From Argopecten irradians (taxonomy: Eukaryota; Mollusca; Bivalvia; Pectinida; Pectinidae): a stretch of DNA of 64,000 nucleotides. Position 1 is the first letter of the stretch; every line of letters begins with the position of its first letter. The stretch covers positions 3,179,620 to 3,243,619 of the forward strand of contig NC_091135.1 in NCBI RefSeq assembly GCF_041381155.1, written 5' to 3'. Below, one piece after another: positions 11,709 through 24,227 of this stretch. The notes beneath the pieces are model-generated. The model was not told the DNA's origin. It searched no databases and worked only from the letters and a program-made list of their open reading frames with translations. Position numbers and translations under genes: made by a program.

Positions 11709-11834
11709 ATGGCATCTAATGCAACAGATGCTGAAATTCACAACATCATAAAAGCCTGGCTTTGCACTTTTGGAGACAGAGAGGGAGGAAGCAAAGAAAG
11801 ACAAAAACAAGAAGCTGGCCACTATATACAATAG
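11709..11834 (+). pseudogene. Short ORF fragment, possible C-terminal remnant
   Basis: ATG to TAG gives 41 residues containing EIHNIIKAWLCTFGDREGG and a charged K/R/Q tail. It follows a possible acceptor (TTATTATAG near 11687). The composition looks protein-like, but I cannot assign a family, and an in-frame stop just upstream limits it to this fragment. Confidence 0.25.
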
Positions 11835-12520
11835 TAGAGACTGTCCAAGAAAGTGGAGATCCAGATTAGATTAAACGTGTAAAATAATTCTCTTTGTGCC
11901 ATTGGCTGAAATTCCTTTGGAGAGATTGACATTTTCCATAACTGACATTTAAAAAAAAACATACCAGTGAGCGCAAGTTATACAAGCTTATTTGGTTTTT
12001 TTTTCTTTTTATGTCCAGAGGAATTATAGTAAACTGTTATAAATACACAAACAATTAACATATATTTGGGAAATACCACAAAAGGTTTGATCCATTAAAA
12101 ACAGCTGGCATGCTCTTTAATCTTTATGATTTAAAAAAAAAATCTTTTATTGTTTTTGAAGTAAGAAAAATACACTACAATGTTATTCCATATCTAATAG
12201 TTGCATTTTTCTTTGCTGACATTTTGATAATTTTAGAAATATATCATAACAGGTATATTTCATCATTTAATTAATATGGGTTTAAGTTTTGGAATCTATA
12301 TTTTTAATGTCATTTTAGGAAATATATATATATGGAAGAATATGAGCTTTTAAAGTCTATTTTGATCAATAGAAGCAATGTATTATCAAATGTTGAAATA
12401 ACCTGTTCAGCTCATGTGGAATGGATTGGTGTTTAATTAGGAACCATGCGATTTTATGGCATTAATGAGAGAGGTATTTACCAAGCTTAAAATTAATTAA
12501 TGCTTTAAAATTAATCGACC

Positions 12521-12804
12521 CAATGGATCAGACACAATCAACATCAGACCAGCATTGGGCCAACAGATAGCCGGAATTGGGCCAATGCTGGGCCAATATA
12601 AATGCTAACTTCTACATCGGCCCAATGTTGGCCTGACATTCAAAAGCCGACATGCCAACATTGGGCCGACATAGAACCGACACACTGGGCCGACAATGGA
12701 CCAATTTGCAAATCAACAGCGGGCCAATGTCAACTGCCAATACTGGCCCGATGTAACTGCCAGCATTAGGCCAATATTGGGCCAACATTGCGATGCTATC
12801 TGGG
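12521..12804 (-). repeat. Right motif array of the TTGGCC element
   Basis: About 284 bp with more than a dozen GGGCCAA/TTGGCCC motifs. Read on the minus strand from 12804 it starts like 9368. Confidence 0.75.
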
Positions 12805-13760
12805 CGGCCGATACAATTTCAGTAAAAAAAATGATAAAACTGTAACTCTACTCAAAGCGAAAAAAAGCACAATTTCAAAATGACCGTCAAATGGTTCATT
12901 TCCTAAAATCCCGTATAAAAAAATCTACTAAAAATAGAAATGTAACTGTGTGACAAAATTTGCAACTGGCAACTTGTTACATATATTGATAAATTGTATT
13001 TGAAAATTTTATAACTTCTTTGATCTTTGTGGAAACGAGACTTCAACTTGACTGAAACCTCAGAAGAATACATTCTTAACGAAACCATGAAATACAACAT
13101 GTCCTTATGATAACCCGACCAATAGTTTCAATGTTTGTCATTTTTTTGTATCGCGAATCGTAAAAAAGTAACGCTATTGGTCTCGTCGATCAAAATGGCT
13201 CTAACATTATTGTGATACTTTATAAAAATAAAATCATGAATTATCTTCAATGTATTTAGTAAACATAAAATCATGATTTATTTTCAATGTCTTTAACTCA
13301 TGCACCCCTGGAAATCTATAATGAACTATTCCAGTCTTTGATTTACAAGTGTTCAAATGTGTCTACAGGGATGAACTGGTTAGAGAAATATTGAGGTATT
13401 GATATGATGAGGGATGTAGATGTGCAGTATATATATACTAGAGTGTGTGTGATACCAACTATCAGCGTTAGGAATATGATTATTTGATGCAACCTACAAT
13501 GTAACTGTCTGAGGCATTAGATCCTCTCCTCTGGTTAACTGTACTATAAAGCAAGTGAAAGCGGATCGCTGAGGATTGTTCTAATAGATACATTGATAGT
13601 GTGATCCCCAGGGTTATCAGATGTTCAGCAGTGGCATAATGGAGATGGAATCAACGATAATCTTTGGTTAACACAACTTATGAATACAGTTCAATGAGAA
13701 ACAAGAACATGTATAACATCTACTAAAAGTTGTAACAGTAGAATATAGATCAAATATTAA
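12805..13760. other. Intergenic, nothing recognised
   Basis: AT-rich, with no frame above background, no strong repeat and no RNA gene that I can see. Confidence 0.6.
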
Positions 13761-14014
13761 TAAAGTACGATTTGCCTTCGAACAATTTAATTTTGCTTGT
13801 AACGAGCAGTTTCATTGGCTTAACATTTTACTTTTGTTATCCGCCCTTAAATGGCACAATAGTGTCGCGGTTTATATAGTCGCTTCTAAATGGCCGATGT
13901 AACAGCGTAATGATCATAAATATATTCAAGTTAATCCTTAATTAATCCCACCGGTGATTGTGACATCCCCCGTCCACCGGAAGTTGTACAAGTCGACGGT
14001 AAATCGTACTTTAT
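13761..14014. mobile_element. MITE-like element, ~254 bp
   Basis: Terminal inverted repeats TAAAGTACGATTTGCC (13761-13776) and GGTAAATCGTACTTTA (ending about 14013) match in 15 of 16 positions. The interior is GC-richer than its surroundings near the right end and has no coding frame. No clear target duplication is visible. Confidence 0.65.
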
Positions 14015-17000
14015 CCACGTAGTATTGCTATCTCCACATATTGTCATCTTTGGTTATAAGATGCTTTATCATCCATCGATATGGTATTTTGAATTTCTGA
14101 TATCATACTATATGAGTGTTGTTTAGCTGGGGCTAAGGATGACTTCTATTTATCATTTTTATAGTGTTATATGGTTAAAGAATGTCACTGAAGAAACCTA
14201 ACATGCATATAGATAAATATTTATGGTAATATTTTATAGACATTTGCTTTTGTTTTATCTTCGAATCGTTACAAATGTCGTTTATGCATGTCAGCAAACT
14301 GTGATGCAAATCAAAGTAAAAGTTATCGAGAAATGCAATACCTTTTATTTGAAAAGATATCTGAAAATAAAAGGTATAAACAGTCTAGTCTGATGGGTCA
14401 ATGTGTTGCTTTACCTTGTAAAATATATCAAAGTGCAAATGTATGTAAACATTATTGATTAACCAGTGTATTTATAAACTTTGACGTCAACAGCATGTTA
14501 CCATATATTTTCTGATTTTACCAGGTACTGGGATATAACAACTTGGACTGATTTATGTATTAAAGTTAGGCTTGTGATATACTGATGAACCTCCCTATCC
14601 ATAGTATGTGTTTGGTCCTCTTTGCATGTGTGTGCATTAAAATATGTTAACACTGATCATACATACTGTAATATTGCACTAGTTATACAAATATTACGAG
14701 TATAACAAACCAGACCATTAGCTGTATGTTGATTTTGAGCTTTAACCTACAAGTAATACCACAAAACAAATCAGCAGTATGTTTATTCAGAATTTGATTA
14801 TGCACATATTGGTTATATTATAATTCTCACGTATAATATGATACTTACTTTGATTACATTCAATTATATATGTAATATACAGTGACAAGTACACATGTAT
14901 ATGCATATATGAATTGACCGGAAATATCGCTGGGTTTATGTGCGTTGTTAATGTGATCGTAGTAGCTAGCTATATATATAGATTACATGCCGTGTGAGAG
15001 AGTGTGTATGCACAATAAGATACATTATGTACAGACAGAAATAGGACGTGAACAATAGCAGAAAACATGATGTAAATTGTGTAATACTTATATTTTCTTC
15101 TAAAATACATCAAAAACATTATACATATATCATGTCGTATTGATTTATGAATATACAGCGTGAAATAATGGGTGAAAGTTGTATTAATGTTATGTGATAG
15201 ATGCTATGTATGTTATGGATGAAGTTTGTCTGTGGCATGGTGAGAGGAGCCCGACTGCATGGGGACATTGTTTATATTTTGGAAGGCTGACCCTGGCTGA
15301 GGCCCCATGCAGCCTTCGAATATTTTCATGTTTTTGTGGAAATGAATGGGGTTTTTTTAATTCTTTTTTTATAAAACAATTTTTATGATAAATAGTACTA
15401 TTTTCACATACAATAAAACGATAGTGGACCCTCCCAGTTGACTAGTTGATATTTAAACAGAATTTCAAAAACACATTATAGAATGGAGTAAATTCTAGTT
15501 CTTATTCAATAAATATATTGTTCTTCATAAATGTTTAATCAGTTTTCAATAATTCAAATGGTCACTCACCGCTTTGTTCGCGGTATATGTCAATATATTA
15601 AACTATTTTGGCCGTTTCACATATCCGATGAATAATATTTCTTTTTCCCACATTACACCTCTCACATCAGTAGCTGCCCTTCAATAACCTTTATGCGTGT
15701 CTGTAGATTGGAGCACATGATGGCCATGCTGATGTCACGATGGTCACGTGCCGACAAAGCCACAAATCCCCGGTGCTAGATGAACAATGCTGATTACTCA
15801 CGTGAATGACAAGCCTTATTTTACAGAGGTAACTTGCTTGTTTATGTTCTAACGACCACACTTCATGTATCAGCAGATTATATTTGGGGCCGTAGTGACG
15901 GAATAGTGAGATGTCCCTACTAAAACCAACAAGCTCTCATTATAAAAATATATTAATAACTAAGGTATGTTCATCTATCGACTTCTCGATGCTTTGTGTC
16001 TTATTCAAACGCAACTACACACTGTTATATAACATTAATACTTACAAACAGAAATTAATGTTAAATTCATTGAACAAAATAGTCATTCAATGTTTCTGTG
16101 TTTTGTTTCATACTTATTTAAATTCAAAAGGCACGTTATAAAATTGCAGGGTTCAAGCAGAAAAAAAATAAGTAAAAGCAAGAAAACTTGAAACTTCATA
16201 ATACTGCATTTGTAATCTCAGGCCTATTTTTAATTGAGGCATTTTAAGCTGTAAAGATGGTCTGAGATAGAGTCCATGGTAAACAAATGTTAATTTTTGG
16301 ACTATAATGGAACTAACTATCATTCAAATAGGTTTGTATAAATATGAAATGTCTTGACTTTAATTGCCTTTTCTTGACCACTTGAGCGCTGTTTTAAGAA
16401 GCACATGAATACCTGTATGTTTTTGGTACAGTACAGTTGTGTAGAATATTAATATGAACAAACACATGGACACACAATTTTACCTCTCAACTACAGTTAG
16501 ATTCCAGACAATGAATATATTGGCTGACGAGGGTGCCTCACCTAACCTATTGCTTTCCTCTTCCAGTAGTGAGAGGTAATCATATATAATTTATAAAGTA
16601 AAAGTATCATTTCTTACTCCTTTAATTACATTTCTTTGGGTGAATACAACTAATTATGACATTAAAATAGTATTTTAGTGAGAATACTCTGTATTTTAAT
16701 CATTTAAAGCTTACCAATGTGCCATTATCATGGGAAACTGACATTGAATTCCGCATTAAGATACATCGCCATGGTGATTCGAGATACTCATTACTAATCT
16801 ACATATATATTGGATTTTTATTTGAGTTTGCTTAAACAACGTTTTTAAATAAACTAAGAAGTTATATACATTATTTTCAATTTCAAAAGTTTAAATACGA
16901 TTGCATTATCGACAGCGACTTTTTTTACTTTTAATTTCAATAATGTTTTCGACAAGAATGATTCAAGTAACATCGTCATACGGTTATGTCTTAAGGAAAC

Positions 17001-17319
17001 CTCATATGGAATAGTATAATTTTATTACTTCACAGAAATGGAGTAATAAAGAGCGACGAAATATAATTAAACCACACACTATGTATAACTATTATAGTCT
17101 GTCATTGATGCATATTTCATATGATTTACAATAACTACATACATTTTAGACACACATACCTTAACCGAAGCGGGTTTTATGTTTCAAAATGTAACTGTAA
17201 AATGAGTTAAATAATTTTGTCGAGTCTCTAATGCTATAACTTACCGTTAATAGTACATTTAAAGAATGATAAATTGCATGATAATTTTCATAACGCGGTC
17301 CGTCTGATGCTTCTCGACG
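14015..17319. other. Intergenic, 3.3 kb, one hairpin
   Basis: AT-rich and without a supported gene. A possible structured segment at about 15256-15311 has arms CTGCATGGGG and CCCCATGCAG around a ~36-nt loop. CACGTG and similar sites near 15740-15810 are not tied to any gene. Confidence 0.55.
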
Positions 17320-18275
17320 TTGGTCAAATTACCAAGCAGGTTGTCACAACGCTAAGCGAAAAAAGCAAATTGACCCTTATTGTGAACACATTACACAAGA
17401 AATCGTACATTTGTTTGGTATGTAACGCCATGAATAGAGATAATCGGGCGTTATAATTGTTTGATAAACCTTTATATTTGTTTGATAAACTTTTATGTTT
17501 GTTTGATAAACTTTAACGTTTGTTTGATAAACTTTAATGTTTGTTTGATAAACTTTAATATTTGTTTGATAAACTTTAATATTTGTTTGATAAGCTTCTA
17601 TGTTTGTTTGATAAACTTGTATATTTGTTTGATAAACGTTTATATTTGCTTGATAAACTTTTATATTTGTTTGATAAACTTTTATGTTTGTTTCATAAAC
17701 TTTAATATTTCTTTGATAATTTTTTATGTTTGTTTGATAAACATTTATATTTGTTTGATAAACGTTTATATTTGATTGATAAACTTTTACATTTGTTTGA
17801 TAAACTTTAATATTTGTTTGATAAACTTTTATATTTGTTTAATAAACAATAGGCCTATTGGTCAAATTAACAAGCAGGTTGTCACAACGCTAAGCGAAAA
17901 AAGCAAATTGACCCTTATTGTGAAACCAATACACAGGAAATCGTACATTTGTTTGGTATGTAACGCCATGAATAGAGATAATCGGGCGTTATAATTGTTT
18001 GATAAACTTTTATATTTGTTTCATAAACTTTGATATTTGTTTGATAAACTTTAATGTTTGTTTGATAAACTTTAATATTTGTTTGATATTTTTTATGTTT
18101 GTTTGATGAACATTTATATTAGTTTGATAAACGTTTTATATTTGATTGATAAACTTTTTATAATTTTATATTTGTTTGATAAACAAACACTTTTAATTTG
18201 ATAAACTTTTTTTATTTTTATATTTGTTTGATAAACTTATATATTTGTTTGATTAACTTTTATATTTGTTTCGTT
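17320..18275. repeat. Compound repeat: 21-bp minisatellite plus a ~140-bp duplicated block
   Basis: Two copies of a ~140-bp block (17320-17460 and 17859-17999, starting TTGGTCAAATTA) are each followed by runs of a 21-bp unit close to TTTGTTTGATAAACTTTTATA (about 18 and 12 copies). The larger unit is therefore about 539 bp, duplicated in tandem. The 21-bp period keeps frame and yields a CLINFYI-repeat frame that I regard as non-coding. Confidence 0.85.
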
Positions 18276-18279
18276 GAAA

Positions 18280-19795
18280 AAGTTGGCCTTTCATGTTCTT
18301 TTAGCGTGCATACATTCATTCCAATTGCAAGCTAAGCCGAACTAGTACTGTGTTATATCAAAATACAATGATATAAGCTGTAGTTGCCATAACGGTTGCT
18401 TTGTCCCATTGTCCTTGTTACGTTCGTAGCTCCATCCAGTTGGACAATGTCCATTTATCATCATACCTTAGTACAACACATCGTGAAACAGTAAAAAAAC
18501 AGCACTGAATCCAAACAGCTGACTATCTTTCCAATTATTACTCATTTTATTATATCAATTAGACTTCAGAAAATAATATGATGTAGAATTCATACATGCC
18601 AGTGTATTGATCTTTTGTCGTAATCATTAATGCTAACACCATGTACAATACAGGTTTAACTTTATTCCACAGACGATAGCTGACCTTGGTAGTGAAAAAA
18701 GATTGTAATATTCGGTGAGACGTTTGGCTATTCAAGGTGTACAAAAATAGCATTGGTCAAATATAAATATCCTGCGGTTTATGAGTTGATAAAGACAATA
18801 CACACTAAACATGTCAACATCATACATATATTAAGATGGGAAGAAAGACATAGTGTATTGTCAAAAGCCCGGCCAAAAGAACGTAAGGGGAGCAAAGCAA
18901 AAACAGGACTGCATGGCACATTTACGGCGAGGTGCCGAGAGGTAGACCAAGAGGTGTCTCACACTGGTTACTCACACCTCACGGGCCGCACGGTACGTAT
19001 ATCACCACTTCCGCTTTCTCATATTTTGGCTCTTGTAGGATCATGGTAAAAGTATTTCTGTGTAAAGCTGAAGAATGACAGGGACCTGTGAGTGCTTTAT
19101 GTTTGTGGTAACCTCCATGTATAAGTACACAATAGACTTGTGATAGTGAAACGACTCGCGGATAAATGACACTGGGAGATCCTGCAGGTCGGTATCTTAA
19201 GATCAAACCCGCTCTCACGTAATTCAAAAATTATAAGACATATGATAACAATATGTATCAATAGAATATTATTTATTTTTAACTAGCGACTGTGCTGCAG
19301 GTCGATGGCTTTCTGCATGCATTATGTAATAACCAACATATTCAACATTATATTACAACCGAAACGTTTGGTAGTATCTTTCAGCTCCTTTATTTTACAT
19401 GATATTTACACAGTCTATACTTCTAAAATGGCATCAAGACGATATTTATTTCCCACTCAGGAATTAGTTTATAATCAGTAATAATACATTATTCCGGTAT
19501 TTATGGAATAAATACTTATTAAAAAGGGATTATTTAAAGAAAATGTAACATTACTAATTAATAAAGAAAGATGATATTGAAGCTTACGTAGAGTGAAATA
19601 ATTATTTTATTTGAGTAGGAGATATCCAAACGTATCTGAATCTACATGTATATAAATGTACTGTTTCAAAATATGTAAATATGTAAAAATAATATGTATC
19701 TACATATTCATACTGATCTTTTGATATCTTATCACAAGTGTTAATTGGTACCACTGCTTTAAGATTTTACTCATGAGCCGAATAATCTATGGAAA
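18280..19795. other. Intergenic, with a GC-richer patch
   Basis: A GC-richer stretch at about 18860-19215 contains an open frame (18753-19049) and, on the minus strand, a weak tRNA B-box-like GGTTTGATCT near 19200. It might be an old tRNA-derived SINE, but the evidence is thin. Confidence 0.4.
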
Positions 19796-20100
19796 TAAAG
19801 ACACATAAAGATGATCAATATTTACCATTAGACAATAATTGATGTTTATTCGTGTATACAAGTATAAATAATAGATAATTTGTTTTGTTTTTGTTTTCAA
19901 TCAGTATCTCATCCCATTTAGGGCATAATGTCATCATGTTTTGTTTGGATACAATTAATTATTTTAGATACATGTACGTTTATTCTGAAGTAAAATGGGA
20001 AGCTCAAACTTTTCTAAGGTGATAGTGTAAAGTACGTAGCATTTGTTTCTGAAGACAAACACTAATTGGTCGACTCCTGTTTTTGATAGAAACAAATTGT
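19796..20100 (+). repeat. Dispersed repeat family R1, copy A
   Basis: ACATAAAGATGATCAATATT followed by a block ending ATTCGTGTATA resembles the 81-bp core at the window start. It is followed by CAGTATCTCATCCCATTTAG, GAAGTAAAATGGGAAGCTC and CTCCTGTTTTTGATAGA, all of which recur in the same order near 30538-30725. Confidence 0.65.
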
Positions 20101-21124
20101 CATTCTTTGGCCGTGTAGTACATTTATAGTGTTATCAATGATGATGGTTAACACATGTGCTGGCTGATATGGTTTAGTTCTTTTCTCTGTTTTCACCACA
20201 AAGTTAAAGGCGTCGGACGAATACAAATTGCTGAAGACTAAGAAATATCGATATTATTAATAAACTATTTTGATGTTTTTTAGGATGTTTAGTGTAGAAT
20301 ATTACTCAATTTAAGACTGATAAGTAGGTACAGTAAAGATGTGTTTACCATCAAGATAACTGCTTTGTTAATTGAATAGATATTTGATGATGATCAAGAA
20401 ATGGTGACTTGAAATACAATATTAGGATCGTTAAGTGATGTATCTAATTATCTTAATACGACCGACATATACATAAAAATCTGTTATATCTTCAGCGCAT
20501 GGAAATGTTTACAATGTAAAACAAACAAAAATCTATAATATATTGAGCTCAGGGAAATCGTCACAGTATAAAACTTTACATTATAACGAAAGCTCATATA
20601 TATATTTTTAAATTTATTTCAAAAGAAATTGTACAAGACATTCATACACATGTATATAAATGGTATATAAATCCATATTTGTATAAACATCATATTTTCA
20701 TCAATTTGTCACCCGAAAGCTCATATAGAGGAACACTCATTTCTCATAAAGATGATGGAGACAGTGTTATTTCTATGGAAAATTATGATGTGCCAAAAAA
20801 TATCACTCTTAGTAATCATCCTCATTAATCTCCTCCACCACAGTGTTATCCGGTAAACAGGTCATATATATTATGTTTTTCTCGTTAATATATTTTCTTG
20901 AGATATTTGAATGTGTTTTAAAACCTTTCATATCAAACATAGTCTAGGTGTATAGTGGACGGACCCTATGCTTGTCTGTATAGAATAACTAAAAATGAAA
21001 ATAAGTTCATCGTCAACTTCTGATTTACTTATGTATATGTGCCGTTACTGGCCGAAAATTTGGACATGTTATTTTTTCTTCAGTTATCTATTTAAAACCA
21101 TACATTTTATTGAATAAAACTGTG
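20101..21124. other. Intergenic, nothing recognised
   Basis: AT-rich. No supported frame, RNA gene or strong repeat. Confidence 0.6.
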
Positions 21125-21560
21125 AAAACCATTCAAATGGACAGACAAACATATATAATGCCTTATAAACGTTAGTTACAACAAATAGGTTATGCACTGT
21201 GAAATTTTTGTTTTTATGCCTTATACATATTTAGATGGAAACATACCTTCAGAAATAACTTAACAATTACTAATAATACTGTGAAAATGTGCAATGAAAT
21301 TGAGGACAACAATATGGCTTCATTGTCTGACCCTATGTACTCATTTCGTTACACTGAAGATGTTAATATAATGATTTTAGGCAGTACTGCCAAAAATCAT
21401 TTTCAGCTCTTTTGTGTATTTGTAAAATTAAAACCAATGCATTGAAAGTATTGTAATTCTCAAAATGTTGGTAACTTTTGGAGTTGAATAACATATTAAG
21501 AGCTCTTCTTGATTCGTGACTATGAAAAATACGGCACATATAGCTTTAAATGTGCCGTTC
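21125..21560 (+). repeat. Dispersed repeat family R2, plus-strand copy
   Basis: Blocks CCATTCAAATGGACAGAC, GTTTTTATGCC, GATGGAAACATACCT and CAGTACTGCCAAAAATCATT occur in this order. They reappear in the same order on the minus strand at about 57930-58300. The right part also matches the minus strand at 46465-46625. No coding frame is evident. Confidence 0.7.
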
Positions 21561-22925
21561 AGACAATGTGTGTATACGTCCGTCGATATTTTCAATCCTT
21601 CTAGCTTTTCAATTATGTCCTTGTAATTATAAAAACACAAAACAGCAACAGCGGAATATAAGGATGGATGTGAATAGATGTTTTGCAGACAAACCGATTG
21701 AACATAGCATTGACATCATAATTAAATGTTTGATATATTTGCCATATCTAGTTCTCAGCGGCGTGCAATTTCGGCTTGATATAATATTATTATGTAAAAT
21801 CCTATTGAGATCATAAAACATTTACAGGTTGTATCATGGAGCTTTATAGTGTTATATTGTCGATACAACGTTAACTGTAACTCTCATTTACTATGCGATT
21901 TTCTACATTGTATTAAATTGTCAATACAACTGCAGCTTTCACTTACATTGCGATTGGCTATATTTGCCATGTCAAAAATGACAATTGTAGCAATAGATTG
22001 ACCTTTGAAATCGTTCTGAATTCTCACACACTTTTCCGCAATTAGCATCAGTTACATTAATTAACTGTGGAATGTTAATTCAACAATATTTTAAAACGCT
22101 TTAGAATGCGTGTTGTGTGTGGTTTAAGGGTATTATTTGCAATAGATTAATTTTTAAAAAGTATGCAACATGCTAAAATCAGATTATCGATTTTAAGCCT
22201 TGTTAATTGTAGAATTACCGATAGGTTTAATAAAACGGAATTATATAATTTACACTTAGCCTTGTCGAAGTAGCCGATACGGGTTAATTCCTGTAGCAGG
22301 TCTCAATCATCGTAAATACCGATAATTACCTGTACATGATGAGTGATATTGTTTTTCCCTGACCAGGTAATGACCATCATTGACAACCGGACATATCTTT
22401 ATTGTCGGATTGTCAGTCTGATAGAGGATGTAACACATCACCCTATGTGTCAGTCTTATCCAAATCTGAAAATCAACACCAAGGTCAGCAGGGGCGTATT
22501 TAACACTACTTCAGTTTTTGGAATATCTCGTATTCGAGTATACTTGCATCAATTATATGTCAGTTACGTCAAATCATTTGACAATGTATGCTAGTTGTAA
22601 CGTCGTTATGTCAGGCCGTACATATGGCGACACACCTAGAGAGCTTTTTTTATCATAACGATTGATAAAATCGCAGTAGTATTACATTATAGGCAGCTAG
22701 TAGTAACAGCGTAAGCCATTACATTAATTACAATAAACTATGTAAAAGATATATATTGTTAACAACTAGCCCTTATTTTATGAATTATACAGACCCTTGA
22801 GTTATCACGGATGCGTCAAACCCTTTGATTTGCGGTGACTTGATATAATAAAAGTTTTCTTATCATTTAGCCGTTTGAAGTTACACATAGATTATGCTAT
22901 TGATTATTATCCTATCAATGTTATG
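21561..22925. other. Intergenic with a two-copy local duplication
   Basis: A ~55-bp segment at 21848-21905 (GTGTTATATTGTCGATACAAC…) is repeated with divergence at 21909-21960. Otherwise nothing is supported. Confidence 0.5.
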
Positions 22926-23072
22926 TTGTTATAAATATTTATTGATTAAATGTTTGTTATAAATATTTATTAATTAAATATTTGTTATAAATATTTATTG
23001 ATTAAATGTTTGTTATAAATATTTATTAATTAAATATTTGTTATAAATATTTGTTGATTAGATATTTGTTAT
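22926..23072. repeat. 28-bp AT-rich tandem repeat, ~5 copies
   Basis: TTGTTATAAATATTTATTGA plus TTAAATGT repeats five times, alternating between GATTAAATGT and AATTAAATAT versions, which suggests a 56-bp dimer. Confidence 0.85.
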
Positions 23073-23203
23073 TGATCGTATATTTTAAAAAGATATTAAC
23101 TAGTTTTTTATAACAGGACCTACAGGGAATTTATAAGATAAATGGCGATACTTATTCACCGATAACATTATTATTAATGACAAACAAAAGGGATCTATGA
23201 CTG

Positions 23204-23272
23204 TATAAAAGCAAACTTTGTTTTTCTGTAGCTATTGAACTTCGCAATTTTAATTTATTTTCATTTTGTGAG
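23204..23272 (+). promoter_or_regulatory. Candidate promoter and first non-coding exon of SEC1
   Basis: TATAAAAG at 23204-23211 is the best TATA box upstream of SEC1. About 60 bp on, TTTTGTGAG|GTAATT (donor after 23272) could end a short non-coding exon that joins the acceptor at 24215. The site choice is inference; other donors (for example GTGAG|GTAGGT near 23678) are possible. Confidence 0.35.
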
Positions 23273-24227
23273 GTAATTTACGAGCATTTTATTGTCGCAT
23301 TACCACCAAAAATCATCACCAAAATATTGCATATTGAAGAGAAAAAAACATGTTTTTCCTGATAAAGGCATTGCTATGTATCACATCTGTTAAACAACAG
23401 ACATATCACAGAACATTGTGTTTAAGATTTTCGTTCATAGGACGGGTATATCTCCAACAAATGTTGGTATTTTGAAATGTTTCAGAATTTCAGAAAATGA
23501 TAAAAAAAATGACAAATTTTAATATTAATCCCGCAAAAAATAGCAGGTTCAATTTCTTCGAAACGTTGACAGAAGACTATAACTGGAACCGTATCCTTTC
23601 TCGTCTTCCTGGCAAACTGTCTTTTTCCCTTACGTCTGCCTTGACATTTGACCTTATGTTGATCGCTCGCCCATGTGAGGTAGGTTTTGGGTTATGCACC
23701 CAGACCGAGACTATTCATAGTCTATAATAATACAGTAGATTCTGCTTGTGTTTATCAATAGCATAAAGGTAGTGAGACGACTGGTTTGCCAGTTGTAAGT
23801 ATAATGTGATCTGGTGAAATAGGCTGTTCGGTATTTAAGTATACTTAAGATGATAATTTGAACACGGTATACAAGGCGAAACACTTCGAACAAACAACCA
23901 ATTGCATACACGGAAGGCCGTCCGAATTTGGCCGATCAAATTACAATGACTGCTGATCGTTTAATTCAATCAATAAATCATTCATAAATTTGTTTCAAAC
24001 TTTTTTTATGCGTAATTTTCATCAAAGATTGATCAAGATAGCATATGTTACTATGGATTTTATTTGATAGAAAACGATAATCATGTTAAATAAAAATAAT
24101 ACAGAAATAAGAAATAATAGCAAAATTATATCTCAAATTAGTTCATTTATATCATTTATTGTAGATAATCTACAACTGCTATGGTGGCTTTTTATATTAT
24201 AGTTTGTATTTTCAGGAAAACGACAAG

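Larger units (their letters stand above)
9368..12804. mobile_element. Candidate DNA element with TTGGCC-motif inverted ends
   Basis: The left end reads CCCAGATAACATGCCAATAT and continues TTGGCCCGATGTTGG. The reverse complement of the right end (12804 backwards) reads CCCAGATAGCATCGCAATGT and continues TTGGCCCAATATTGG. The ends are therefore inverted copies, each followed by about 240-280 bp full of degenerate TTGGCC(C/A)AATGTTGG motifs. The 2.9-kb interior is AT-rich and holds putative spliced-exon remnants (11245-11354, 11709-11834). I cannot identify a target duplication or a transposase, so superfamily and autonomy are open. Confidence 0.6.

Noticed and set aside
17461-17994. Protein of CLINFYI repeats
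   Set aside because: It is a direct reading of a 21-bp minisatellite; imperfect units outside the frame continue the array regardless of reading frame.
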